Made by a program: the position numbers and the translations under genes
Shown here: positions 20,959 through 31,741 of the stretch, piece by piece
How the letters are laid out: each line of letters opens with the position of its first letter
Numbering within the stretch: position 1 is the first letter of the stretch
The notes under the pieces: generated by a model
What the model was told of the DNA's origin: nothing
Database searches by the model: none
Seen by the model: the letters and a program-made list of their open reading frames with translations, nothing else
From: Nemertoderma westbladi
Taxonomy: Eukaryota > Xenacoelomorpha > Nemertodermatida > Nemertodermatidae
Assembly: GCA_032718475.1 (NCBI GenBank)
Contig: JAUCBJ010001912.1
Location: 1 to 50,482, forward strand
Length of the DNA stretch: 50,482 bases
Direction of reading: 5' to 3'

Positions 20959-22262
20959 GGGAGGGAGACCCGACCCCAAGCATTATCACCGAGGTGCCTC
21001 GCGTTGATCCAGAGGATTCTGTGTCCCAGGTGACACCAGACTCCATCTGGGAGAACGTCCCTAGGCAGAATGATCGTGTTTCAGGGGTCGGATCTATACA
21101 CTCATCCACGATCAATCGAAGGAGAACGAATGCAGGGATTGAACAAGCAAGAATGGAGCTAGCGGATGGCATGAGAGAACACGAGCGTGAGTTAGAGAGA
21201 GAAAATAAAAGGAGAGTGAGTGAACGTGAACTGGAAAGAATAGAAAAAGAGGAACGTGAGAAAAGGGAATGTGACAAAAGGGAACGAGAGAGAAGGGAAC
21301 GAGTACAAAAGATAGCAGATGAGATGGAACGGGATAAAAGGGAAGGTGAGATAGAAAGGGAACGGGCAAGGGCCAAGAGGGAAATGGTTAGGCTAAATGC
21401 TGAACAGTGCATATTACTTATGGAAGAGGAGGCATCTCAACTTGGAATTTCCCAGAGGGGAAATAAAACCAAGTGTGATTCAATGAATGTACTAACTACT
21501 GTAGAACCCAATAACCTAACTACTGTAGAACCCAATAATCGAGAAATTGAAAGTAACCTTCTAGCCATAGAAACACCCCGTTATCCATCACCCGTACGTA
21601 GAATATCAGCGCGTACAGTAAAGAAACCTTTTATTACATCAAAACCCGAATATTGTATTAGTAGCAGAACACCAGCAATGACAGGGCGCTTTAATAGCAC
21701 GTTAGGCAACTCTGCTTCAAAGGGCCCCAGAGGGGCTAAGAACCAAACATATAATTTGGAAAGCCCAACAAATACTGCAAATGCTGCAGTTACCAGCTGT
21801 ATACATAGAACAGGGCACCATATTGAAACCCCTGTGTCAATCATCCAGTACACTGGTGACGAAATGTCAGAACAAGCAGGCATGAATCATAACATTCAGA
21901 CTAAGGTACCGGTATCGGATTGCAGCAGTAGGCCTAATAGACGGCTGCATTCGAGTCATTCGACCGGTCCGCCAGTAACACATTCTGCGCCAGTTTGTGG
22001 TACACCAGATTACAGCTGCAGTGATCAGCTACATGCGACTGGTCCGCTGCTATCCAATTCTATAGGCCTACCTGTACGCAGTACACCAGACTGCACAGCA
22101 TGCAGTAGGCAGAATCCCGATTATTATTATTTACCGATATCTAGCCAGAACCATAGGCCTAATGCTAATAGTAATACTCAAATACCGGTATCTGAAAGTT
22201 TAGATAGGCCTAATCTTAATGTACCGGTGTCTTATAATTATAGGCCAAGTTATGTAGGCTTA
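20934..22262 (+). pseudogene. BEL A gag, coiled-coil part (interrupted by TIR element)
   Basis: The frame is open from 20934 and starts without ATG. It encodes a long charged coiled coil (about 21125-21420, dominated by Arg and Glu, for example RERERRERVQKIADEMERD), then an Asn/Pro/Thr-rich region. The reading frame is broken by the TIR element at 22263 just after GLP and resumes at 23172 in the same register. The coiled coil resembles the one in BEL B gag in composition, consistent with Gag multimerisation. Confidence 0.7.
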
Positions 22263-23167
22263 CCCCAGGTTGGAATTCATGCATGAGCGCGCAGGTACGC
22301 TTTGTTGTTTTGAAATCACCGCGCACCTGAAATTGGCTCGTCGCGCACCTCATCATATGTCATAATCCAAACAAAATCGCGCAGCTCATGTCATGCATAT
22401 CTCAAAAAATCGCACAGTTCATAAGAACAATTTTACATTCCTATTTTACAAGTTTGAGCGTTCTAAGCTTATCTTTACGTCTGTCTGTCTGTCTGTCTGT
22501 ACGTTGAATCTAGGCTTACATAATAAATGTAATTTTTGCAACATCAAAATTGTTAATATTAAATTTAATCCACTACTATGGTGGCCCATCGGGCTCACTG
22601 CTTTTATAACAGAAAATATTATTTTAGATTACAAACAAAACATGTACTGGTAATTTCAAAAAAACGAATATTGAAATAGGTACCAGTCTGCCAATAATAC
22701 TTTGTATAGGCCTACCTAACAATTAGGCTTAAACATACAGTTGGCTTATAATTAAGTCATACTTATAATACATTGTTACTTTCTGACTTTACCTGTTTAC
22801 TAACGTAACATCGGCATAGCATAGACCTAATAACAATACAACAATAGAGTACTGTAGTTAAAATAAATAGACAAATTCAGCTCCGGTTGCCGGTATTACA
22901 GTATTATGGTGAAGTGATTTGACTGTTTGAAGAATTGGAAATGAGAAACTAATGCGAGCGTAGCGAGCGAAATTTTTTTGTGTATTTTCGTGATTTCAAT
23001 TAATTTGTGGTGCGCATCAGAGGCAGAGCTGCGCGCTGAGGCGCAACGCGCACCTGTCTCACACCCGAACGCGCACCTGTCTCACCCAAACGCGCAACGC
23101 GCATCTGGTTTGCGGTTATTCGCGCAGGTACGCGTCTGAGTTTTGCAGCATGAATTCCAACCTGGGG
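22263..23167. mobile_element. Non-autonomous TIR transposon, 905 bp, in BEL A gag
   Basis: Perfect 20-bp inverted termini beginning CCCCAGGTTGGAATTC lie at 22263-22282 and 23148-23167. The 4-bp target CTTA is duplicated at 22259-22262 and 23168-23171. Precise removal of the insert and one CTTA restores a continuous gag frame across the site. GCGCGCAGGTACGC-type repeats lie just inside both ends and a GTCT microsatellite at about 22482. There is no transposase frame. The superfamily is undetermined. Confidence 0.88.
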
Positions 23168-23171
23168 CTTA

Positions 23172-23582
23172 CCTAACAGCCTCATGCATACCGGTACTCG
23201 TACTGTTAATCATACATGTAGCCCTGCTGATGTAGGTCAAAATCAACATCAGTCTATAGACCACCCTATACCATCCGAATTAAATCAAAATGTCGGTATC
23301 GAATATGAACCAAGGTATGGCTATGGAACACCATTGAGCAGTAGGCCTACCGGTAACCCAAGCCATTTAAACCCCAGAGCCGAGGAATTTCTACCCGTCC
23401 CCATAGGCGAAGTAGGAATGCCAGATGGCCAATATAAATACAAAACCCGTAGCGAAGTGAGTGAAACCCCACAGCAACGGGCAGTAACCTTTTCAAATCA
23501 AATAAATAATGGACCCGGATTATCAAACAAAAATACCGAGTCTAGCGTACCCATCTATAGGAGCGCAAAGACAACAGAATAA
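23172..23582 (+). pseudogene. BEL A gag, continuation after TIR insert
   Basis: Continues the register of 20934-22262 (NSLMHTG, HTCSPADVGQ and so on), low-complexity and Asn/Pro/Ser-rich. It runs to a stop at 23580-23582 and overlaps the capsid frame starting at 23509. The junction requires a +1 change, probably an indel in the AT-rich stretch 23509-23582. Confidence 0.65.
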
Positions 23583-24942
23583 AAATAATACCGCTGGCTA
23601 CAATTACACAGGAGAAGCAGCCCCACGTGGACCCCCTTATGTACAAGCAGGAAGGGTCCCTCAATGTTATCAGAGCGGAGGAGAGAGTGAGTTAAGTCAT
23701 ATGGCGGCAATAACAGACGCCATAAAAGCCAAGCTAGAACTGCCACAGGCTAAACCGTTTACCTTCAGTGGAGAATACCCTGAAGAATATATTCAGTTTC
23801 GACAGCTATATACCACTGAAATTCTACTGAAACATAACCTGTCAGAAGCACAGAAGATGACCTACCTGATGGTTTACACAACTGGCAAAGCAAAGGAAGT
23901 TGTGAGACAATATGCAGGCCTAACAGATGGTTTGCGACTAGCATGGGAAGCCATTGAAAAGCGATATGGAAATCCTTCACGTATAATGCAGGCAACAATC
24001 AACAAATTGGTCACTAACAAACAAATCACCACGACTGCGGAGTTTAGGGACTTTACAGAAAGGGTAAACAAAGCCCTGGTTGCCTTGAAGGAACTCGATA
24101 TGCCGCATGAGTTGAATGGCATCCATAACATGCAAAAAATAATTGAACTAATTCCCTATTGGGCAAGGAACGCATGGAGAAAGGAAGCAGCACGGACTCG
24201 CAGCCAACTGAACCGCGAACCAACCATGAACCAACTGGCGAAATTCCTTTCAGATCAAACCGAGATACAAGATGACCCTGTATTCGCAGAGGGACTACTA
24301 TCAGCTGGTATCGCTGAGCGCCGGGACCGATCACATTCACGGGATGACTCAACCCGACAATCGAGAGCACATTACCCCCGGAAAACAAATATGCTGGTAC
24401 CAAAGAAATCATTTGAATCTAACAAAGGGATGATAAATCCTGAACGAGAGCAAGTCTACACAACAACGTCGACTAGTCCGATGAAGAGCCTACAATCGGA
24501 CAAACAAGTCCGTTTCTCCAGCTACTCCCCAAAGCCACATACCCCAGATAGAGATTCCCAGGAGTTGGTATACACCCTTGCAACCTGTGATCCAAGCGCA
24601 AAGTGCTATCTACATCCAAATGCAAGTGACCATCAATTCGTGCAGTGTACCCAATGGATAAATGCCGCTGCGGATGAAAAATGGGACTATTTAAAGAAGA
24701 ATGGACTGTGTAGGAGATGCTATGGGCGTGGCCACATTGGACGCGACTGTCCGCGCAACTCCAACACCAGGCGTGAACCCAGAACATATGAACGATACAG
24801 ATCGTACTCACCCGGAGGAGCGAGCGGGCTGACACCCCTCACAAAGGAAACTAAAAATCTAAAACCCCATAGTAACCGAGGAGATACTGATACTACTACT
24901 GTTAACCAAAATAAAAATGAGAATCTAACATCTAACATCTAA
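23509..24942 (+). CDS. BEL A gag, capsid and nucleocapsid
   Basis: A 477-codon frame. The capsid-like part (about 23700-24270) has the BEL/Pao DUF1759 pattern: FTFSGEYPEEYIQFRQLYTT, then EAQKMTYLMVYTTGKAKEVV, AWEAIEKRYGNPSRI and TEFRDF-like helices. A CX2CX4HX4C knuckle, CRRCYGRGHIGRDC, is at about 24712-24753. Gag ends with TAA at 24940-24942, and pol continues in the same frame from the next codon, an arrangement like murine leukaemia virus gag-pol where read-through yields Gag-Pol. The ATG at 23509 may not be the true start, because upstream gag frames overlap it. Confidence 0.8.
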   Translation: MDPDYQTKIPSLAYPSIGAQRQQNKNNTAGYNYTGEAAPRGPPYVQAGRVPQCYQSGGESELSHMAAITDAIKAKLELPQAKPFTFSGEYPEEYIQFRQLYTTEILLKHNLSEAQKMTYLMVYTTGKAKEVVRQYAGLTDGLRLAWEAIEKRYGNPSRIMQATINKLVTNKQITTTAEFRDFTERVNKALVALKELDMPHELNGIHNMQKIIELIPYWARNAWRKEAARTRSQLNREPTMNQLAKFLSDQTEIQDDPVFAEGLLSAGIAERRDRSHSRDDSTRQSRAHYPRKTNMLVPKKSFESNKGMINPEREQVYTTTSTSPMKSLQSDKQVRFSSYSPKPHTPDRDSQELVYTLATCDPSAKCYLHPNASDHQFVQCTQWINAAADEKWDYLKKNGLCRRCYGRGHIGRDCPRNSNTRREPRTYERYRSYSPGGASGLTPLTKETKNLKPHSNRGDTDTTTVNQNKNENLTSNI

Positions 24943-27900
24943 GACAGGGGGGGATCAGACCCGGTGGCGAGATACAAGGATCCCCAGGATTCTGAAGTGA
25001 GTGGAAACACTGTTAATAAGACCCAGGCAGTGACCCACATGGCGACATGTATGTCCCTGTCAGGGATTAAAGTGTACCTCAAAATTGTACCAGTAAAAGT
25101 AATGTATAAAAATGAAAAACAAGTAACAACATATGCCTTCCTAGATGATGGTGCGACTATAAGTCTAATAAGTCGTACCCTTGCTGATACTCTGGGAATG
25201 GAGGGAACCAGAACTAAGTTAGGCCTGGCCATGGTGGGCCACCAGACAACATCAATGGGGGCCATGAGTACCAAGTGCTCCATAGGTGCTCTGGAAGGCC
25301 GAGGGACACTCATCATTCATGATGCTGAGGTAGAAGTAATACCAGACGTTGGAGTTAACTGTACCCAACCAGATGAGGTTGAAATTGAGAGATACCAACA
25401 CTTAAAGGGAATTAACTTAACAAACTTGCACATTGACATACCCTATGTGACTGTACTGCTTGGGATGAACAATCCTGAGGCACATGAAGAACTGGAAGTT
25501 AGGAAAGGTAGCAACCCAGGGAAGACACCATGGGGAAAGCTAACACCATTTGGGTGGTGTGTGACTGGACCACTGGAAACAACAGACTATATACACAACA
25601 AAATGAAGCGAGGTCTGGTGAATCATGTGGAAATAACTAAAGACTTAGAGACATTACTGAATAGGGACTGTGAGGGCCTTCATAACAACACATTGGGAGA
25701 CTCTCCAGAGGACCGTAGGGCCTTACAGACTCTTAAGGACTCAATACAACTGATAGATGGACACTACGAGGTAGACATGTTGTGGAAGGACCCCAATGAA
25801 CGGCTTGAAAACAACTACATAATGGCGAGAAATCGTCTGAGAAAGTTAAAAGAAAAACTGAGGAAACTACCAGCAGCAGAAGAAGCCATAAACAAGGCAA
25901 TATGTAAGTATATAGAAAGGGGGTGGGCAATAGAACTTCCAGAGGACACACAGGAAACTGACCGGACGTATTACTTACCGATACACACAGTATGGGAACC
26001 AAGAAAGAACAAATACCGAGTAGTACACGATGCTGCAGCGAAGTACCATGGAAAATCGCTAAATGATTACCTTGTTCGTGGACCCAATATATACAACACA
26101 GGACTAGACGTTCTTCTAAGATTCAGGAAGGGAACATTTGCTTTCACATGCGATGTGGAAGCAATGTTCCATCAGGTACGAGTGAACCCAAAAGACAGCA
26201 ACAGCTTACGGTTCCTTTGGTATGAAGGGGAACTAGGCTCAAAGGAACCCAAAATCTACAAAATGATCGTCCATATTTTTGGTGCTAATTCATCTCCATG
26301 TGCGACAACATACGCTTTGAGAGAGACTACAAATGGCGAGAATCCTGCAATCCAGAATCCATCAGCAGATACAGTGGAAATGATTCGAGAACATTTTTAT
26401 GTTGATGACGGACATGAGACAGGAAACTCAGAGGAGGAGTTGGTCAGGATTGCCAAGGAGGCTAAACTTTGTTTAGCGGGGGGAGGATTCAACCTGACCA
26501 AGTTTTTATCAAATTCCGAATATGTTACCAACTGCATGACAGACGGGACCCAACAGGAGCCACTGAACAAACTGACCACAGAACCAGAATACAAACCAAT
26601 GATAGAAGCTGATGGAGACAGCGACGAAGTTCGAGCTTTAGGGATAGTCTGGAACCGAAGAACAGATGCATTTGAGTACCATATGGCGAAAATGAAAATA
26701 GGGAAACATACTAAAAGGGAATATCTATCCTTTGTTGCCCGGATCTATGACCCAATGGGTCTACTCTCAAGGATCACAGTTGTTGGTCGACAAATACTTA
26801 GGGAAGCCCATCTACTGAAAGTAGGTTGGAATGATGAACTTCCCGAAGGAATAAGGAAGAAATGGGACAAATGGATGGATAGTTTACAACTACTAGATAA
26901 GATCACGATAGATCGGGCCTACTTTCCCGACGGAAACATGGAAAACTTAGAGATACATATCTTCAGTGACGCCTCAGACAAAGGATATGGAGCAGTAGCC
27001 TATGTGGTTCAAAGACAGAATAATAGAAGGAGGGCACGGGTTGCATATAGTAAGGCGAGACTGGCCCCATTAAAAATCGTCACAATTCCTAGGATAGAAC
27101 TCATGGCAGCTTTATTAGGAGTGAGAATAGGAAGACAGTTAGGAAAGGCGATTGGAAATATACAAACCTGGTATTTTTGGACTGACTCGACCACTGTTAT
27201 TCATTATATCAGGACTGACGCACGAAGATTCAAAGTCTTTGTTGCTAATCGAGTTGCAGAAATCCAAGAACTAACGGACATCAACAACTGGAACTATTGT
27301 CCAACGTCAATAAATCCCGCAGACCAAATATCGAGAGGAATAATTGGTACACAGAAGAAGGAAGACGAAGATCTGTGGCAATATGGCCCGGAGTACCTTA
27401 AGGATGAAGGAAGATGGCCTGAATTCCCAGGAGGTCCACAGGCCCTACTGGAAGGAGTCAAAGGGGATGACCCGGAATTACGCAGGGAAGTAGTAATGTC
27501 AACCACAATAAGAGACAAACCAACAATGACAGAGCGAATACTCCACCATGATCGCTCATGGTATGACACTAAACGGCGTGTAGCGCGATGGAGGATGTGG
27601 ATGGCTTGGATACGAACACGGAAAAGTGGAGGGCCCCGACCAGAACTACATGTGGAAAATGCAGGGATGGCTATCATAAAGTACATTCAACAGGAGGGCT
27701 TCCCAGATGAAGTGGAGAAACTAGTGGTTGGAAAACCTATCCCGAAAGACAGCAACCTGAGACCATTGAGCCCCATTATGAAGGATGGAGTAGTCTGTAT
27801 GGGCTCCCGGCTGGGGAATGCTCCAGGAGGGATTGTCCCTGATTGCCCCATATTGATCCCGAAAGACTCAGTTATCGTGGATAAGATTATACACGATTCC

Positions 27901-28461
27901 CATGAAGCCTCACAACATGGAAGTGTGGAAGCAACACTCACGAGGATACGGAGGAAATTCTGGATTCCAGCAGTCAGGAGAAGAGTGAAGGGCTGGGTGG
28001 AGAAGTGTGTTACCTGTCGCACCATTCGTCGACAGAGGGTGGAGCAGGTGATGGCACCTTTACCTGCGGAGCGGATAACACCCTATGAGCCACCATTCAC
28101 AAATTGTGGTGTTGACCTCTTTGGTCCTATTAACGTCAAAGTGGGTCGACGATATGAGAAACGATGGGGTTCCATATTCGTGTGTTACGCCTCAAGGGCT
28201 GTTGCCCTGGAATTAGTTAAAGATGCGAGTGAGAACTCATTTATTAACGCACTCAGAAGATTCATTACAAGGTGTGGAGCAGTGCGAAGGATTAGCTCTG
28301 ATAATGGGTCGAATTTCATTGGAGCTAATCGAGAACTTCAAGATCTATACCGGATTGCGCAAACACCTGCTATTGAAGAACATGCGAGGAACCAAGGTGT
28401 CAAGTGGAAATTCCATACCCCTTATGCCCCCATTCTTCAGGAGTCTGGGAAAGACTTGTAG
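24943..28461 (+). CDS. BEL A pol: protease, RT, RNase H, integrase N-terminal part
   Basis: The frame is open from directly after the gag TAA (GAC AGG at 24943). The first start-like codon is GTG at 24964. Domains in order: retropepsin FLDDGATIS (about 25139), BEL-type RT/peptidase A17 region with RVVHDAAAKYHGKSLND, FTCDVEAMFHQVRV and YVDD at 26398-26409, RNase H with IFSDASDKGYGA (about 26957) and TDSTTVIHYIR, the integrase HHCC finger (HDSHEASQHG to CVTCRTIRR) and the integrase core with GVDLFGP and SSDNGSNF (two acidic residues). A 1-bp loss in a C run near 28427 shifts the frame before the third catalytic residue. The frame ends at 28461 and the correct frame resumes at 28404-28991. Confidence 0.85.
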   Translation, partial: DRGGSDPVARYKDPQDSEVSGNTVNKTQAVTHMATCMSLSGIKVYLKIVPVKVMYKNEKQVTTYAFLDDGATISLISRTLADTLGMEGTRTKLGLAMVGHQTTSMGAMSTKCSIGALEGRGTLIIHDAEVEVIPDVGVNCTQPDEVEIERYQHLKGINLTNLHIDIPYVTVLLGMNNPEAHEELEVRKGSNPGKTPWGKLTPFGWCVTGPLETTDYIHNKMKRGLVNHVEITKDLETLLNRDCEGLHNNTLGDSPEDRRALQTLKDSIQLIDGHYEVDMLWKDPNERLENNYIMARNRLRKLKEKLRKLPAAEEAINKAICKYIERGWAIELPEDTQETDRTYYLPIHTVWEPRKNKYRVVHDAAAKYHGKSLNDYLVRGPNIYNTGLDVLLRFRKGTFAFTCDVEAMFHQVRVNPKDSNSLRFLWYEGELGSKEPKIYKMIVHIFGANSSPCATTYALRETTNGENPAIQNPSADTVEMIREHFYVDDGHETGNSEEELVRIAKEAKLCLAGGGFNLTKFLSNSEYVTNCMTDGTQQEPLNKLTTEPEYKPMIEADGDSDEVRALGIVWNRRTDAFEYHMAKMKIGKHTKREYLSFVARIYDPMGLLSRITVVGRQILREAHLLKVGWNDELPEGIRKKWDKWMDSLQLLDKITIDRAYFPDGNMENLEIHIFSDASDKGYGAVAYVVQRQNNRRRARVAYSKARLAPLKIVTIPRIELMAALLGVRIGRQLGKAIGNIQTWYFWTDSTTVIHYIRTDARRFKVFVANRVAEIQELTDINNWNYCPTSINPADQISRGIIGTQKKEDEDLWQYGPEYLKDEGRWPEFPGGPQALLEGVKGDDPELRREVVMSTTIRDKPTMTERILHHDRSWYDTKRRVARWRMWMAWIRTRKSGGPRPELHVENAGMAIIKYIQQEGFPDEVEKLVVGKPIPKDSNLRPLSPIMKDGVVCMGSRLGNAPGGIVPDCPILIPKDSVIVDKIIHDSHEASQHGSVEATLTRIRRKFWIPAVRRRVKGWVEKCVTCRTIRRQRVEQVMAPLPAERITPYEPPFTNCGVDLFGPINVKVGRRYEKRWGSIFVCYASRAVALELVKDASENSFINALRRFITRCGAVRRISSDNGSNFIGANRELQDLYRIAQTPAIEEHARNQGVKWKFHTPYAPILQESGKDL

Positions 28462-28991
28462 GAAGTGCTAAGCGGCTCTTAGAGGCAAGCACCCGAAATC
28501 GATGCCTTGATGAGGACGCATTCCGCACAGTGTTAGCAGAAACAGAGGCAACAATGAATGCGCGGCCGCTATGTGCGTTAAATGATGACCCGAATTCTTA
28601 CGAGGTTTTGACACCAAACCATCTACTATTGAGGAGACCAGTCCAGGTTTTGAGTAAAGACCTGTTTGACGAGAATGACCTATATTCCAGAAAGACATGG
28701 AAAGTAATACAAGTAGTATCAAAGATATTCTGGCACCAATGGGTAACTGAATATCTACCAACCCTTCACAAGCGACACAAGTGGCGGGTGGAAAGGAGAG
28801 ATCTGAAACCGGGAGATCTAGTTATAATGACAGATGACACCCTAGCGAAACACGATTGGGTGATGGACAGAGTAGTGAATTTCCTGCAGGGACCCGATGG
28901 GCACACTAGAATGGTCGAATTGAAGACGAGTGGAAAGAAACTTGTAAGACGTCCAATAAGCAAATGTTGCTTATTGGAGCAAACTGTCTAA
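28404..28991 (+). pseudogene. BEL A integrase C-terminal part, in shifted frame
   Basis: Carries SSGVWERLVGSAKRLL with the catalytic Glu, NHLLLRRP and the BEL-specific C-terminal domain (DLKPGDLVIMTDD, then RPISKCCLLE). It is read in a different frame from the upstream pol because of the C-run deletion near 28427. The two parts together give a full-length integrase, so the lesion is a single-base mutation and not a programmed shift. Confidence 0.8.
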
Positions 28992-29959
28992 TTTATGCCA
29001 AAGGCATGGGGGGAGGGTCCATGTATACCTCAAATCGTACCTAAATTAAGATTCATAATATATTATCAAATTTACAAATGAGTAGAAGAAAACTGAACTA
29101 GTACTTTAGGATAGGCAGATACCGGTATATAGGTACATGGACTGAATGGTAACCTGGGGTGAAATTTATGTTTCCGGAACATAAAATGTACGTGTGAAAT
29201 GAATGAATGGTTATATGACGCAATACTGAACACAGCCCTAATGAACAATGAACTTGCAACTTCTCAGTTGCGGAATGAACTGAAGGAATGAATGAATGGA
29301 ACAATTGTAGTATAAAATGAACTTAAATTATGGGAAACATAGATTTCATTAGCAGCAACCATAGAACATGAAACCAGCAAATTCCAGAACGTATAATAAA
29401 ACTTTATAGTGTAACTGACCATTTAGACAATTATGGATATTATACGTTATTAATGATAGTACTTGATCTGGATATCTGGATATAGAAGAATTATCATATA
29501 TAACTAGCTTATTAGAATTAATCTCAGAGGAGCCGTAATGAGGACTGTGATGTGTAAAGGATGCGGTGGCGAAGTGGTTCCATGGGGAGAAACATTTAAA
29601 ACTTGGCTTATGAACTGTCTTGTCTCAGGGTACGAAATGGAGGAACGCGAAAGTATCGTGACCGCGAATTCTGATAGAAGGGAAGGATTCCCCACTGCAG
29701 GAGACCCCATGGGGGGAGTGACCATGGTAGCAGCGACTAGTGGTGACTGTGGATGGAGCGTTTATATTCGATTGTTATTACAAAAATAAACGAGGGACCC
29801 CATAATCATGAAAGGGAAATACATTATTTGATATGCGCTAACCATATATATATATAATTGAATGGCACTACTTTTGCAATATGTACCTAGGATGAACTAA
29901 CTAGCGATTTATCTTGAAGCATTATTGAACTACGAAATATTTTGTATATCGGTATTTTA
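28992..29959 (+). other. BEL A 3' region up to the BEL B insertion
   Basis: AT-rich tail of BEL A. It holds one 83-codon frame (29538-29789; starts MRTVMCKGCGGE) with a CxxC but no recognisable domain, probably chance. The site AAAGG at 29960-29964 is the left target duplication of BEL B. Confidence 0.5.
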
Positions 29960-29964
29960 AAAGG

Positions 29965-31573
29965 TGTTGCCGTTATCCCAACACCAGGGGGGAAAAACGC
30001 CGATGCTGGAGACGTGACTTTACAGACCACCGAGCCCCGGCCAGTCACCGGATATTGATTGTGGAGAAGGAATGTTTTCTGAGATGCAAGTTTGCGGTTG
30101 ATAAAAAGCTGCATTAGTTGGATATACTCTTTAATGTAACTTCCTACAGTTGAAACCTGTTCAACATCATTGAAACCTGAAACCTGATTAAGAATAATTT
30201 TGGGCTTCCCCAAATCAATATACACCAAATATTCACAATAATTATACACGATAATATAAATCCCTACGGTATATTATTTAATTACCCACTGTTCACTCAG
30301 ATTTTAGCCTACCTAATGTTCCCCAGATTTTCCCTTGGTCCTAGTCTTAGTGCCGTAGTGTCGGTGTCGGTCGACCCTGTCGCGTGTCCGTTCCACCCCT
30401 CACGAACCCCGAAGGGAACGATCATCGAGAACCAGCACGGCTTGGCTAAGGGTCGGTCCAGTCGGTAGACTCTGTCGCGTATCCGTACCACCCCTCTCGA
30501 ACCCCGAAGGGATCGGTCATCGAGAACCAGTAAGGCTTGGCTAGGAGTCTGTCGTGTCGGTGGACCCGTTCGCGTGTCCGTTCCACCCCTCACGAACCCC
30601 GAAGGGTTCGATCATCGAGAACAAGAACGGCTTGGCTAGGGGTCCGTCGGTTCATCGCAGAAACCCAACCACCTAGGCTTTCCGAGTCCCTTTCAGGCTC
30701 GTAGTCGCTTCGGCAGCCGAGAAACTGCTCCGAACAGTCGGTAGGCCAGTAGAGTCTAGTCCTTTGTCTTTCGACCCCGTCGCGTGTCCGTTCCACCCCT
30801 CACGAACCCCGAAGGGAACGATCATCGAGAACCAGTACGGCTTGGCTAAGGGGTCTGTCGTCGGTTCCCGTCGCAGATCCCGGTACAAGCAGTCAGCGTT
30901 CCGAGTTCTTTTCAGTCTCGTAATAGCTGCCGTTGACCAGAGACCGCTAAGGGCAGTCCTCGTCGAACCCGTCCTGTGGCCAGCCCTTTCGCATGTCCGT
31001 CCCACCCCTCGCGAACCCCGAAGGGATCGGTCATCGAGAACCAGTACGGCTTAGCTCAGGGGGCAGTCATTAGTCGGCCACCCGTTCGCGTGTCCGCTCC
31101 ACCCCTCACGAACCCCGAAGGGTTCGATCATCGAGAACGAGAACGGCTTGGCTACTAAGGGGCTGTCGTTTCCCGTCGCAAATCCCTGACACAAGCAGTC
31201 AGCGGTCCGAGTTCTTTTCAGTCTCGTAATGGCTGCTGTTGGCCAGTGACCGCTAAGGGCAGTCCTTGTCCTTTAGGCCTGGTGCATTACCAAATCCACC
31301 CCTACAGGCAGCAGGAAGTTGGCCAGGGCCTAATAGTACTCAGGCTAACCTGAATACTGCTTGCATTTTCCATCCCCCCCCTGGCCCTTATAACTATGAA
31401 ATTATTCCCGTACCCTGTAAGTTGCCCCAAAGTTCGCCCATAAATCGCCCCCAGTTTATTGAATGTGCCCAAAACCCATGGTCCCGCACCCAGTAGTAAT
31501 ATCGGAATAATCAATTTTAATAAAATACAAAAATATTCAACTCGCGTTATGGAAAGTTGAAATACCGCGAACA
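29965..31573 (-). repeat. BEL B 3' LTR (1609 bp)
   Basis: Contains six copies of a unit of about 70 bp (starting near 30381, 30475, 30571, 30781, 30990 and 31087). Each has CACCCCTC, then a hairpin core, ATCGAGAAC and GGCTTGGCTA. In copies 3 and 6 the core is a perfect stem, CGAACCCCGAAGGGTTCG, with a CGAA loop. Three copies of a 22-bp motif lie between them. The other LTR is collinear at +12949 bp. Confidence 0.95.
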
Positions 31574-31583
31574 GTCCCCCCCA
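31574..31583 (-). promoter_or_regulatory. BEL B polypurine tract
   Basis: Seven C on the plus strand (31576-31582) directly next to the 3' LTR read as GGGGGGGAC on the element strand, immediately before the LTR TGTTCG. This is the expected plus-strand primer position. Confidence 0.75.
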
Positions 31584-31741
31584 ATGACCTTCGTGAAGTC
31601 TGTCGGTCGATTGAGTTTGCGTAGGTCATTCCCAATAAAAAAAAAAAACCCAAATTTAATATTGCATAGTTTTTAATTAATTTGGCCTAGAGTTTGTATA
31701 AAATAAATGTTCGATAAATGTTCCTGGAATATCCCGATCCA

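Noticed and set aside
29538-29789. 83-codon frame in the BEL A 3' region as an accessory gene
   Set aside because: A single CxxC and no other support. The length is compatible with chance.
30590-31005. Frames inside the BEL B LTRs
   Set aside because: Short, repetitive and present in both LTRs. They arise from the tandem units and show no domain.
30381-31160. CRISPR-like array in the BEL B LTR
   Set aside because: Repeats diverge, spacing is irregular, the same array is in both LTRs and the genome is eukaryotic.
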